Below, piece after piece: positions 1 through 5,677 of a DNA stretch of 9,201 nucleotides (the first letter of the stretch is position 1; every line of letters starts with the position of its first letter). The notes under the pieces are model-generated. The model saw nothing but the letters and a program-made list of their open reading frames with translations, had not been told where the DNA came from and searched no databases. The position numbers and the translations under genes are program-made. This DNA comes from Desulfobacteraceae bacterium. GTDB lineage: Bacteria > Desulfobacterota > Desulfobacteria > Desulfobacterales > Desulfobacteraceae. Location: NCBI GenBank assembly GCA_030638935.1, contig DAOWDR010000133.1, positions 1 through 9,201 on the forward strand, in the 5' to 3' direction.

Positions 1-340
1 CCATCATTCCGGTCCGGCTGTCTTTCATTATCTCCAGCGCCCGTTCCCTGGACCTGTGGCTAAAAATACCGTCCGCCGTGTCACCGAGACCATCCAAATG
101 AAAGGCACCGGTGACAGCCACCAGAAAGAGCAGGTCCACCAGGGCAGCCACAGGGGGCGCCCAGAGCCGGGAGACCGCAAGATCCGTAACCACCAGCAGG
201 GCACCGATGATCAGCCCCACCACCGGGAAAAACCGGATCATGCCCATGGGGGAATAGGTCACATTTTTGCCAGCCGGCAAAATTGTGATAAATAAAATTG
301 CAGATCGTAAATCCGTTAAAATGCCTGTTTTCTTTTCCAT
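1..340 (-). CDS. cobS: Adenosylcobinamide-GDP ribazoletransferase (cobalamin synthase), N-terminal part, cut by window edge
   Basis: The protein reads leftward from ATG at 338-340 and runs off the window after 113 codons, so about the first half of a typical 240-260 residue CobS is present. CobS is an integral membrane enzyme that joins adenosylcobinamide-GDP to alpha-ribazole in the last steps of cobalamin assembly. Visible support: a short polar start (MEKKTGILTDLRSAILF), a hydrophobic stretch (about residues 38-52), and the family signature FHLDGLGDTADGIF followed by SHRSRERALEIMKDSRTG, which is the metal-binding Asp-rich loop and the conserved segment after it. GGCAGG lies just before the ATG. 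The gene starts 25 bp after the radical SAM stop, in the same direction as cobU, which suggests one operon. The truncation is only the window edge. Confidence 0.93.
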   Translation of the reverse strand, partial: MEKKTGILTDLRSAILFITILPAGKNVTYSPMGMIRFFPVVGLIIGALLVVTDLAVSRLWAPPVAALVDLLFLVAVTGAFHLDGLGDTADGIFSHRSRERALEIMKDSRTGMM

Positions 341-365
341 TACCTGCCCTTTATTGAGTTGCTCT

Positions 366-1313
366 TTATTTAGCCAAAAATTTAATAGTCCGGTAAAAAA
401 CACCCCGGGCCTGCTGCCTTGCTTCAATCCGCCCCTGGGCTTCAAGTTTTGCCAAAAGGGTGTCCATCCGGTCCGGGTCGGCATTTAAAACAGCCACCAG
501 ATCATCCCGGGTGCAGGGCCTCCGATGGATGGTTTCAAGAACTGCAGACTCCATATCCCGATTCCGGCCCATGCTCTTCTTGTCTGCCACCTTGGCAATG
601 ATCTGAATGATATCCATGTCCAAAATTTCTTTTACCCGATCAAGCTCCGCCTTTGTTGCCGGCAGGATATGGGAAACCGTGCCCGGCCGGTCCAGGGTGT
701 TGAGCTGAACCATTTCAGGATCAATGGATAAAATTACCTCCCTTAAGGCTCCCAGTTCTTTTGGGGTGTCATTGACCCCGGGCAAAATAAAAATTTCCAG
801 CCAGATTTTCCCGGCAAACTCTCCGGCAAAGGTTTGAATCCCCTCTATAATATCTTCCACCAGAAGACCTTTAAAGGGCCGGTTGAGTTTTAAAAAGGCT
901 TCTTTTGAAACAGCATCAAGGGAGGGGACCACAAGGTCGGCCAGGGCCAGCTCCTTTCTTACCCCGGGATCATTTAAAAGGGTGGAATTTGTCAGAACCG
1001 CCACCCGGATACCAGGCCTTTTGGCTTTTATATAGGCGATAACCCTGCCAAGATCCTGGTTTAATGTGGGTTCACCAGACCCTGAAAAGGTAATGTAATC
1101 AGGATCTTCATTATGTTTCAAATAATGATCAAGTTCTGATTTTACCACCTCAAAAGTGACATAGGAGCTTCGCTGAAGCGTCAAATTTGTTGTTTTCCCG
1201 CACTCGCAATAGACACAGTCCAGGCTGCAGATCTTATGGGTGACAAGGTCCACGCCAAGGGAAATGCCCAGGCGTCTGGACAAAACCGGGCCGAAGATAT
1301 GTTGATAGCTCAT
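366..1313 (-). CDS. Radical SAM protein (COG0731-like) with C-terminal winged-helix-like region
   Basis: A 315-residue protein. The radical SAM [4Fe-4S] motif CxxxCxxC is C29, C33, C36 (CSLDCVYC), with a further Cys at 38. The N-terminal SRRLGISLGVDL segment before the cluster and FSGSGEPTLN (76-85, a GGE-type SAM-binding motif) fit the COG0731 group of Fe-S oxidoreductases. The last ~60 residues (ETIHRRPCTRDDL... through RGVFYRTI) look like a small winged-helix domain, possibly for partner or nucleic-acid contact. The reaction is unknown. It sits between cobU and cobS on the same strand, which suggests a link to cobalamin metabolism, but this is context only. No good Shine-Dalgarno precedes ATG 1313. 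Instead a four-codon mini-ORF (ATG AGC AAA CTT TAA, 1328-1314) abuts it in frame, so the start may depend on coupling. Confidence 0.85.
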   Translation of the reverse strand: MSYQHIFGPVLSRRLGISLGVDLVTHKICSLDCVYCECGKTTNLTLQRSSYVTFEVVKSELDHYLKHNEDPDYITFSGSGEPTLNQDLGRVIAYIKAKRPGIRVAVLTNSTLLNDPGVRKELALADLVVPSLDAVSKEAFLKLNRPFKGLLVEDIIEGIQTFAGEFAGKIWLEIFILPGVNDTPKELGALREVILSIDPEMVQLNTLDRPGTVSHILPATKAELDRVKEILDMDIIQIIAKVADKKSMGRNRDMESAVLETIHRRPCTRDDLVAVLNADPDRMDTLLAKLEAQGRIEARQQARGVFYRTIKFLAK

Positions 1314-1332
1314 TTAAAGTTTGCTCATAATT

Positions 1333-1391
1333 GATTTAATAGTTTTAGATTTAATAGTTTTAGATTTAATAATTTTAGATTTATAGTTTTA
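1333..1391. repeat. 15-bp tandem repeat, 3.9 copies, across the cobU 3' end
   Basis: On the plus strand the unit GATTTAATAGTTTTA occurs at 1333-1347 and 1348-1362, with one change at 1363-1377 (GATTTAATAATTTTA) and one missing base at 1378-1391 (GATTTATAGTTTTA). The cobU stop codon (1381-1383) lies inside the shortened copy. The unit is 15 bp, so five codons when read on the cobU strand. The rest of the tract fills the spacer before the radical SAM gene. Confidence 0.9.
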
Positions 1392-1932
1392 GGTTTTCCC
1401 GGGGTTTGATGGGAACGGGAATACCAGCCATAGTCAGGATAACCCGGTCGGCCATTGCAGCTATTTTCTGATTCACAAGCCCTGCATAATCCCGAAATTG
1501 CCTGGCAAGTGAATTTTCCGGTACAATGCCATACCCCACTTCATTGGATACCAGAAAAACAGGGCAATGGCTTTCCTTGAGAGCTGCAATCAAAAGGCCT
1601 ACAGCTTCCATTATCTTTGGCTCGTCGTATTTGGCAAACAAAAGATTGGAGGTCCACAGGGTCAGACAGTCCACCAAAATAACATCTGCTGTTTTCCAAG
1701 CGCTTTCAATGGTTTCATGGATCATCACAGGTTCCTCAATGGTCTGCCAGTCACCTCCCCGTTCCGCCTGGTGGGTGGCCACCCGTTTGTCCATTTCCGG
1801 ATCCGTGGGAACCGAGGTGGCCAAAAATATTTTTTGTTTCCCTGTAATTTGGCTGGCTGCATCCAGGGCAAAACTGCTTTTACCGCTTCTGCACCCACCA
1901 ATCACCAGGGTAATTCTTGCTTTATTTTCCAA
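1381..1932 (-). CDS. cobU: Bifunctional adenosylcobinamide kinase / adenosylcobinamide-phosphate guanylyltransferase
   Basis: CobU phosphorylates adenosylcobinamide and then transfers GMP from GTP to give adenosylcobinamide-GDP, the substrate of CobS encoded downstream. The 183 residues match the usual ~180. Visible motifs: P-loop GGCRSGKS (12-19); ATSVPTDPEMDKRVATHQ (38-55), in which His54 aligns with the guanylylated His46 of the Salmonella enzyme (recalled alignment); VDCLTLWTSNLLF; and NEVGYGIVPENSLARQFRD followed by GLVNQ, a strong family signature. The start is TTG at 1930-1932, with AGAGG six bases upstream and no ATG in frame nearby; the P-loop then falls about where the family expects it. 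The C-terminus (IKPRENLKL) ends inside a 15-bp tandem repeat, a few residues beyond the Salmonella protein, so the fold should be complete. Confidence 0.95.
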   Translation of the reverse strand: MENKARITLVIGGCRSGKSSFALDAASQITGKQKIFLATSVPTDPEMDKRVATHQAERGGDWQTIEEPVMIHETIESAWKTADVILVDCLTLWTSNLLFAKYDEPKIMEAVGLLIAALKESHCPVFLVSNEVGYGIVPENSLARQFRDYAGLVNQKIAAMADRVILTMAGIPVPIKPRENLKL

Positions 1933-2046
1933 AATCAGCCTCTTATTTATCCGTAATCCATCTCTTATCTCAAATTGGATCAGGATATCGTATCCGGCAT
2001 GCTCTGTGCAACATAAAAATATCCCTGGGGCCAGAGGAATCCCAAG

Positions 2047-2067
2047 TAAATTTAAAATTTAAATTTA
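2047..2067. repeat. Perfect 21-bp AT-only palindrome in the cobU leader region
   Basis: TAAATTTAAA (2047-2056), a single A, then TTTAAATTTA (2058-2067) are exact reverse complements. It lies in the 187-bp spacer upstream of cobU and downstream of the CBS genes. It has no GC clamp, so it is unlikely to be a terminator; a protein-binding site or a cruciform-prone element is possible. Function unknown. Confidence 0.6.
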
Positions 2068-2119
2068 TCAGACCTGCCGGGTATATCACAGAATCTGTAA
2101 AAAAGGAGGGCTGGTTAAT

Positions 2120-2656
2120 TCAATTTTGATCGACTCTTATTCTGCTGCTGATACAGGCATGGCAGCTGCCTGATCTTAAGGCGGCAGCATCTGTAAGGGA
2201 AATAACACCTGAGATTGGCTGATCTTTGTCCGGAATAACAAACAAACGATGCAAATCTTTTAAAATCATTGTTTTGATGGCAGTTTCCACAGGCTCATGC
2301 TCATGGCACAATGCCACAGGCGTTGACATAATTGTTCCTGCCGTGGCAGACAGGTCCACCCCATGTCTGTAGCACAGGGTAATATCTGTTTTGGAAATAA
2401 CTCCCTTTGGGTAGTTTTTATCATCTGCGACAAGAATGGCACCAAACCTTGAGGCGGAAAGAATTTCCACGACAGATTCAAGCAAGGCTTCTTCCCGGCA
2501 GGTTTCAACCTGCTTTGTCATGATCTCATGAACTTTATACCTTTTGACCCTGTCCTGGGCCTTTTCTTTACTTTTATTAAAGATACCCTGGTCGCAATTG
2601 CTGCAATAATGATAAAGCAGCCCGACAATATCAGGATAGGCCAGGGCACCAACCAC
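2120..2656 (-). CDS. C-terminal piece of split CBS-domain protein (end of CBS2 plus CBS3 and CBS4, two CxxC motifs)
   Basis: Opens at GTG 2654-2656, directly after the TAA of the upstream piece and in the same frame; 178 residues. Residues 1-14 complete the second CBS domain of the upstream piece. CSNC (18-21) follows, then a charged linker, then CBS3 from VHEIMTKQVETC (ending near GVISKTDITLCYRHG) and CBS4 from AGTIMSTPVALC (ending near GVISLTDAAALRSG). The tail GSCHACISSRI adds a second CxxC (165-168), so the two CxxC pairs could bind zinc or a cluster together. CBS pairs usually bind adenine nucleotides; the ligand here is unknown. No proper Shine-Dalgarno is visible at the GTG, so independent translation is doubtful. 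Confidence 0.6.
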   Translation of the reverse strand: MVGALAYPDIVGLLYHYCSNCDQGIFNKSKEKAQDRVKRYKVHEIMTKQVETCREEALLESVVEILSASRFGAILVADDKNYPKGVISKTDITLCYRHGVDLSATAGTIMSTPVALCHEHEPVETAIKTMILKDLHRLFVIPDKDQPISGVISLTDAAALRSGSCHACISSRIRVDQN

Positions 2657-3010
2657 TTAATTCAAACCTTTTTCCAAGGCATATAACCGGTAAATACTAT
2701 TGGCTTTCATTGTGTTCAGGGCAGAAGAAAGGGTATCATCGGGCCCGCAGAAAAGCGGAGGGGCATTCATTATCATTTCAAGGGGTGTTGATATGGGGAG
2801 TCCGGCATATAAGGCCCCCATTATATCTGTTTTTGAAACAACCCCCAATGGTTTTTCTCCATCTTCTCCCACCAGGATTGCATTAACCTTAAATTTGATT
2901 AAGTACTGGATACAGCAGTCGATGGAGTCATCCGGTTCAAGCACAATCAACTGCTTACGCATGGCATGTCTCACCTTTAATCCGGTTAATGTATCTTTAC
3001 CCACTTTCAT
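2657..3010 (-). CDS. N-terminal piece of split CBS-domain protein (CBS1 and part of CBS2)
   Basis: 117 residues from ATG 3008-3010 to TAA 2657-2659. CBS1 spans about residues 11-70 (VRHAMRKQLIVLEPDDS ... LGVVSKTDIMGALYAG) and CBS2 begins at about 76 (PLEMIMNAPPLFCGPDDTL) but is cut after LYALEKGLN, before its last strand and helix. The missing end is encoded in frame immediately after the stop. The ATG overlaps the TGA of the preceding CBS gene as ATGA, with GAAAGG just upstream, so the two are translationally coupled. Alone, this piece would be an incomplete CBS pair and may not fold well. Confidence 0.65.
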   Translation of the reverse strand: MKVGKDTLTGLKVRHAMRKQLIVLEPDDSIDCCIQYLIKFKVNAILVGEDGEKPLGVVSKTDIMGALYAGLPISTPLEMIMNAPPLFCGPDDTLSSALNTMKANSIYRLYALEKGLN

Positions 3011-3468
3011 ATCCTTTCAATTAAATGGTTAAAAAGATCTGAAATATAAACCATTCCAACCGCTTCGCCATCGTCAATAACCGGCAGTCTGCGAACATGC
3101 TTTTTTACCATGATATCAAGCACCATCATCAGGTGGGTGTCAGGAGTGACGGATATGACCTTGGGTGTCATGATATCCCCGACAATAAATTTTTTCAGTT
3201 TATCGCCGGCACGGGAAATAATACCCTCTATTTCAATATCACTGATATTGCCCCATATTTTAACGTGCTTGGGCAAAAGAAACAAAAGAACATCATACAT
3301 GGATATCATGCCTGCAATAGAGCCGTCTTTCTGGGTTACCATTATGCCGAAAATTGTTTTCCCATCAATCTTTGACATCTTGAAAATATCCAATGCTTCA
3401 GATATGGAAGAGTCAGGATTCAATGTTTTGAAATTAGTTTTCATCACATCTTTGGCAGTTGTTTTCAT
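3007..3468 (-). CDS. CBS-pair domain protein
   Basis: A soluble 153-residue protein made of two CBS domains. CBS1 is about residues 4-65 (AKDVMKTNFKTLNPDSS ... GMISMYDVLLFLL) and CBS2 about 93-152 (FIVGDIMTPKVISVTPDT ... GMVYISDLFNHLI), joined by a ~27-residue linker. Stand-alone CBS pairs commonly sense AMP, ATP or SAM and regulate a partner; neither ligand nor partner can be read here. AAGGGG lies seven bases before ATG 3468. The gene is first of a minus-strand pair and overlaps the next CBS gene by four bases (ATGA), so both are probably made from one message and may act together. Confidence 0.88.
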   Translation of the reverse strand: MKTTAKDVMKTNFKTLNPDSSISEALDIFKMSKIDGKTIFGIMVTQKDGSIAGMISMYDVLLFLLPKHVKIWGNISDIEIEGIISRAGDKLKKFIVGDIMTPKVISVTPDTHLMMVLDIMVKKHVRRLPVIDDGEAVGMVYISDLFNHLIERI

Positions 3469-3484
3469 GCGATATCCCCTTTAA

Positions 3485-3670
3485 ATCTGATAATAAACAA
3501 GACTTTTTACCCCTGGCACATCGAAGATGGGTAAATATTTTGGCATAATATCATCTACTGCTGCCAAATACAAAAAATATTCTTTCAGCCATACCTCTGT
3601 CTGGTTTTTTCATCCACTCCGGCAGGCAAAGGAATGTACAGCCTGTGCTCCACCAATCATCACCTTAACA
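3485..3670. other. Spacer with no gene seen
   Basis: This 186-bp gap lies between the Cys-rich small gene and the CBS operon. It must hold the promoter of the CBS genes, but I see no convincing -35/-10 pair: a TATTAT at 3490-3495 (minus strand) has no good -35 partner. No hairpin followed by a T-run is visible for the small gene either. Two minus-strand mini-ORFs of 13-16 codons are too short to support. Confidence 0.5.
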
Positions 3671-3904
3671 TCAGACCGCTGTTTTGCGATAGTCATACCT
3701 GGGAATCTGAAGTTTTGCAGGGCAGTGACTTACAGGACAGGTTCTGATCAAATCATTTTTGGGAAGCCGGGGGCGTTTTTTCTTTTTAATCTGATCTTGA
3801 ATCCATTCTTTTGCCATTTTTTCAGTATCTGCTTCGCCTAACTCCAGCACTTTTTTTCCGCAGCAATGAATATATTCACAATATAATTTAAACTGCCCCT
3901 TCAT
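3671..3904 (-). CDS. Small Cys-rich protein of unknown function
   Basis: 77 residues, family not recognised. Five cysteines form two groups, C9-x4-C14-C15 near the N-terminus and C56-x4-C61 near the C-terminus (CPVSHC), an arrangement that could hold one zinc ion or iron centre. Between them is a charged helix-like stretch (ADTEKMAKEWIQDQIKKKKRPR), which could contact nucleic acid or an acidic partner. There is no signal peptide or membrane segment. The ATG at 3904 has AAGGAT six bases upstream and a TTGACA-18-TATGAT promoter, so it is a real gene rather than a chance ORF. A 27-bp site shared with the tetR promoter overlaps its transcription start region, which places it in the same regulon as the divergent catabolic operon. 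Confidence 0.75.
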   Translation of the reverse strand: MKGQFKLYCEYIHCCGKKVLELGEADTEKMAKEWIQDQIKKKKRPRLPKNDLIRTCPVSHCPAKLQIPRYDYRKTAV

Positions 3905-3921
3905 TTGAATATCCTTTTTAT

Positions 3922-3948
3922 GATTTTCGAATATAGTTCTATAAATGA
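3922..3948 (-). promoter_or_regulatory. Putative TetR operator 1, at the start region of the Cys-rich gene
   Basis: Plus-strand 3922-3948 matches the reverse complement of 4087-4113 at 24 of 27 positions, with shared blocks GATTTTCGA and GTTCTATA. It contains the dyad TATAG-TT-CTATA (3932-3943). It begins directly downstream of the -10 of the small gene, where a bound repressor would block transcription. Assignment to the adjacent TetR protein is inferred from position. Confidence 0.7.
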
Positions 3949-3978
3949 ATCATATGCCGAATTCATATTTCTTGTCAA
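3949..3978 (-). promoter_or_regulatory. Sigma70-type promoter of the Cys-rich small gene
   Basis: On the minus strand, -35 TTGACA (3973-3978, consensus) and -10 TATGAT (3949-3954) are 18 bp apart. The expected start lies inside operator 1, about 35 bp before the ATG at 3904. Confidence 0.65.
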
Positions 3979-4058
3979 CCGGGAAAATTAGGGAACACGA
4001 TTAGAAAGGAATACAATTTCCCCTAAGCGTATTAATTTTTCAGTATGGTATATTTTTA

Positions 4059-4088
4059 TTGACAAAACAAAAACATAGAATGTATATC
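4059..4088 (+). promoter_or_regulatory. Sigma70-type promoter of the tetR-led operon
   Basis: -35 TTGACA (4059-4064, consensus) and -10 TATATC (4083-4088) are 18 bp apart, mirroring the promoter on the other side of the spacer. The -10 overlaps the first bases of operator 2, and the start is expected near 4095, about 50 bp before ATG 4146. Confidence 0.6.
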
Positions 4089-4113
4089 ATATATAGAACG
4101 ATACTCGAAAATC
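4087..4113 (+). promoter_or_regulatory. Putative TetR operator 2, at the tetR promoter
   Basis: This is the inverted partner of 3922-3948 (24/27 identical). Its inner dyad is less perfect (TATAG-AA-CGATA). It covers the end of the -10 and the expected start of the tetR transcript, which suggests autorepression of tetR and, through it, the four downstream genes. Confidence 0.7.
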
Positions 4114-4145
4114 AAACATAGCTCAATTATTAAAGGAGATGTTCC

Positions 4146-4790
4146 ATGGGTGTAAAGGAAAGACGACAATTAGAAAAGCAAGCACGGCGAAATCAAATCC
4201 TGGATGCAGCTCGAAAATTGTTATTCTCCCAAGGTATTGAAAAGGTCTCCATCAGTAAAATTTCCAAGGAAGCTGAATTAGGTGTCGGCACCATCTACTT
4301 TTATTATAAAAACAAGGAAGATATTTTTATCGCCCTTCAGGAAGAGGGACTTGCATTTTTATTTGCCATTATCCAAAAGATAGCAGACAAAACCATGGAG
4401 CCGGATGAAAAATTGCGGCAGATTGCCTATGCATACTATGATTTTACTGAAACCCAAAAAGAATATTTTAATATAATCAATTATTTTTTGTCCTCCCCAA
4501 AAATTTTTTTCAAGGAGGATCTAAAACAGCAGATTGACATGTCAGGAAGCAAAATTTTGGCGGTCATCCAGGATATTATTATCTCCGGAAACCAGGCCGG
4601 TGTTTTTATGGAACAGTATCCCGAAAAATTTTCAATCATGTTTTGGGGTACTATTCACGGGTTAGTTCAGTTCAAAAAACTGGAACATACCACTTTACAG
4701 AATGAGGCCCACAAGGAGATCTACGATTATAGTGTGGAAAAAATAGTTCAGGGGTTGTTTGGGAATATTTGTCAAAAGGAGGGAATATGA
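4146..4790 (+). CDS. TetR/AcrR-family transcriptional regulator
   Basis: 214 residues. The N-terminal ~65 are a classic TetR DNA-binding domain: RRNQILDAARKLLFSQGIEKVSI, then the helix-turn-helix SKISKEAELGVGTIYFYYKNKEDIF, with the usual GTIYxYYxNK ending. The C-terminal ~145 residues form the ligand-binding and dimer part, which is variable in this family, so the ligand cannot be named; aromatic residues are frequent (YAYYDF, YFNIINYF). AAAGGAG lies seven bases before ATG 4146. Its TGA overlaps the start of the first SDR gene (ATGA, 4787-4790), so regulator and enzymes are coupled. Two related 27-bp sites in the upstream spacer are its likely operators. It probably represses until the operon's substrate or an acyl intermediate binds. 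Confidence 0.92.
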   Translation: MGVKERRQLEKQARRNQILDAARKLLFSQGIEKVSISKISKEAELGVGTIYFYYKNKEDIFIALQEEGLAFLFAIIQKIADKTMEPDEKLRQIAYAYYDFTETQKEYFNIINYFLSSPKIFFKEDLKQQIDMSGSKILAVIQDIIISGNQAGVFMEQYPEKFSIMFWGTIHGLVQFKKLEHTTLQNEAHKEIYDYSVEKIVQGLFGNICQKEGI

Positions 4791-5620
4791 ATTCATTAAA
4801 AGATAAAATTGCATTAATTACCGGCTCAGGGAAGAAATCAGGCATTGGATATGCCATTGCCAAAAAACTGGCTTCCATGGGCGCCAATATCATTATTGCA
4901 GATTTTGGAAATGCAGAAGGGTTTAACGCAGACGTGGGATGCGGAACTATGTCGGAAATGGAAACCATTGCTGCTGAATTGGCAGAGGCCTATTCTGTCA
5001 AAACCCTGGCCGTCAATCTGGATGTAACGGATACAGCGCTGGTTACGGCCATGGCAGAAAAGGTGAAAACCGAGTTTGGCCGGGTGGATATTCTCTGTAA
5101 TAATGCCGGTGCCACCTTTGGTGTTCCCAACGGGGTACACACCTATGATGAGACTGCCTGGATGAGAACAGTGGATGTCAATCTTCATGGTGTCTTCCGG
5201 GTTTCCAAAGCCATTGTGCCCCTGATGCAGGAAAAGGGGGGAGCCATTATCAATACCGCTTCCAGAGCAGGCAAAGTGCCGCCCTTATTCAACGGAGCCT
5301 ATGCCGTGTCCAAAGCTGGCGTTATCATGCTTACCAAGGTTATGGCCAAAGAACTTTCCGGTCTCAAAATCCGGGTCAATGCCATCTGTCCCGGCCAGAT
5401 CATGACTGACCTTGAAAAGTGGCGGTTTGGTCTTGAAGCCCAGTTCCTAAATACCACTGTGGAAGAACAGGAACAAAAAATGTGTGAATCCATCCCCCTT
5501 GGACGGATCGGATCTCCGGCAGAAGTGGCAGATATGGCGGCATTCCTGGCATCGGATGATTCATCCTTTGTCACTGGTCAGGCCCTGAATATCTGCGGTG
5601 GCCAACTCATGGAGTTATAA
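4787..5620 (+). CDS. SDR-family NAD(P)-dependent oxidoreductase
   Basis: Start chosen at ATG 4787 because AAAAGGAGGG ends just before it; a TTG at 4769 is in frame but lacks such a site. 277 residues, typical of classical SDRs. Visible: a cofactor glycine motif with two extra residues (TGSGKKSGIG, 12-21); Asp39 at the end of strand 2 (IIADF), favouring NAD(H); NNAG (105-108); the catalytic set Asn132, Ser159 (NTASR), Tyr172 and Lys176 (YAVSK); and a C-terminal VTGQALNICGGQ typical of the family. It would interconvert a hydroxyl and a ketone. The place in the operon, just before the ThDP enzyme, suggests it makes or removes the keto group needed for C-C cleavage. The substrate is unknown. It could also act as a 3-oxoacyl-type reductase. 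Confidence 0.9.
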   Translation: MNSLKDKIALITGSGKKSGIGYAIAKKLASMGANIIIADFGNAEGFNADVGCGTMSEMETIAAELAEAYSVKTLAVNLDVTDTALVTAMAEKVKTEFGRVDILCNNAGATFGVPNGVHTYDETAWMRTVDVNLHGVFRVSKAIVPLMQEKGGAIINTASRAGKVPPLFNGAYAVSKAGVIMLTKVMAKELSGLKIRVNAICPGQIMTDLEKWRFGLEAQFLNTTVEEQEQKMCESIPLGRIGSPAEVADMAAFLASDDSSFVTGQALNICGGQLMEL

Positions 5621-5677
5621 GAATAAGGAAAAACCAATACAAAATTTTATTTAAATGAGATGGAAAAAGGAGTAGAG

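Larger units (their letters stand above)
2120..3010 (-). pseudogene. Four-CBS-domain protein interrupted by one in-frame TAA
   Basis: Read from ATG 3010 down to 2120, the whole stretch is one open frame of 295 sense codons with a single internal TAA at 2657-2659. The stop falls inside the second CBS domain: IYRLYALEKGLN, stop, VVGALAYPDIVGLLY is one continuous CBS strand-turn-strand-helix, not a domain border. Both sides are otherwise intact. One base change from AAA, GAA or CAA would explain it, and Lys, Glu or Gln would all fit this turn. So this is a recently broken gene, a readthrough case, or a sequencing error. The two ORFs are listed separately in case they are expressed as split proteins. 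Confidence 0.8.

Noticed and set aside
1526..2062. 178-codon plus-strand ORF
   Set aside because: It lies antisense to cobU, whose motifs are unmistakable; no ribosome site and no recognisable protein.
2098..2116. Terminator of the CBS genes from the CCTCC plus T-run (minus strand)
   Set aside because: No complementary arm is found before the T-run, so there is no stem.
2657..2659. Recoded stop as selenocysteine or pyrrolysine
   Set aside because: The codon is TAA, not TGA or TAG, so neither known recoding applies.
3490..3518. Sigma70 promoter of the CBS operon using TATTAT (3490-3495)
   Set aside because: No acceptable -35 at 16-18 bp; too weak to list.
3510..3530. Sigma54 promoter at CTGGCAC
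   Set aside because: The required GC at -12 is absent at the correct spacing, and the direction is away from the CBS genes.
3600..3668. Mini-ORFs of 13-16 codons on the minus strand after the Cys-rich gene
   Set aside because: Ribosome-site-like bases precede them, but length and composition give no support for coding.
4769..4786. Upstream TTG start for the first SDR
   Set aside because: The AAAAGGAGGG site lies between TTG 4769 and ATG 4787, so it serves the ATG.
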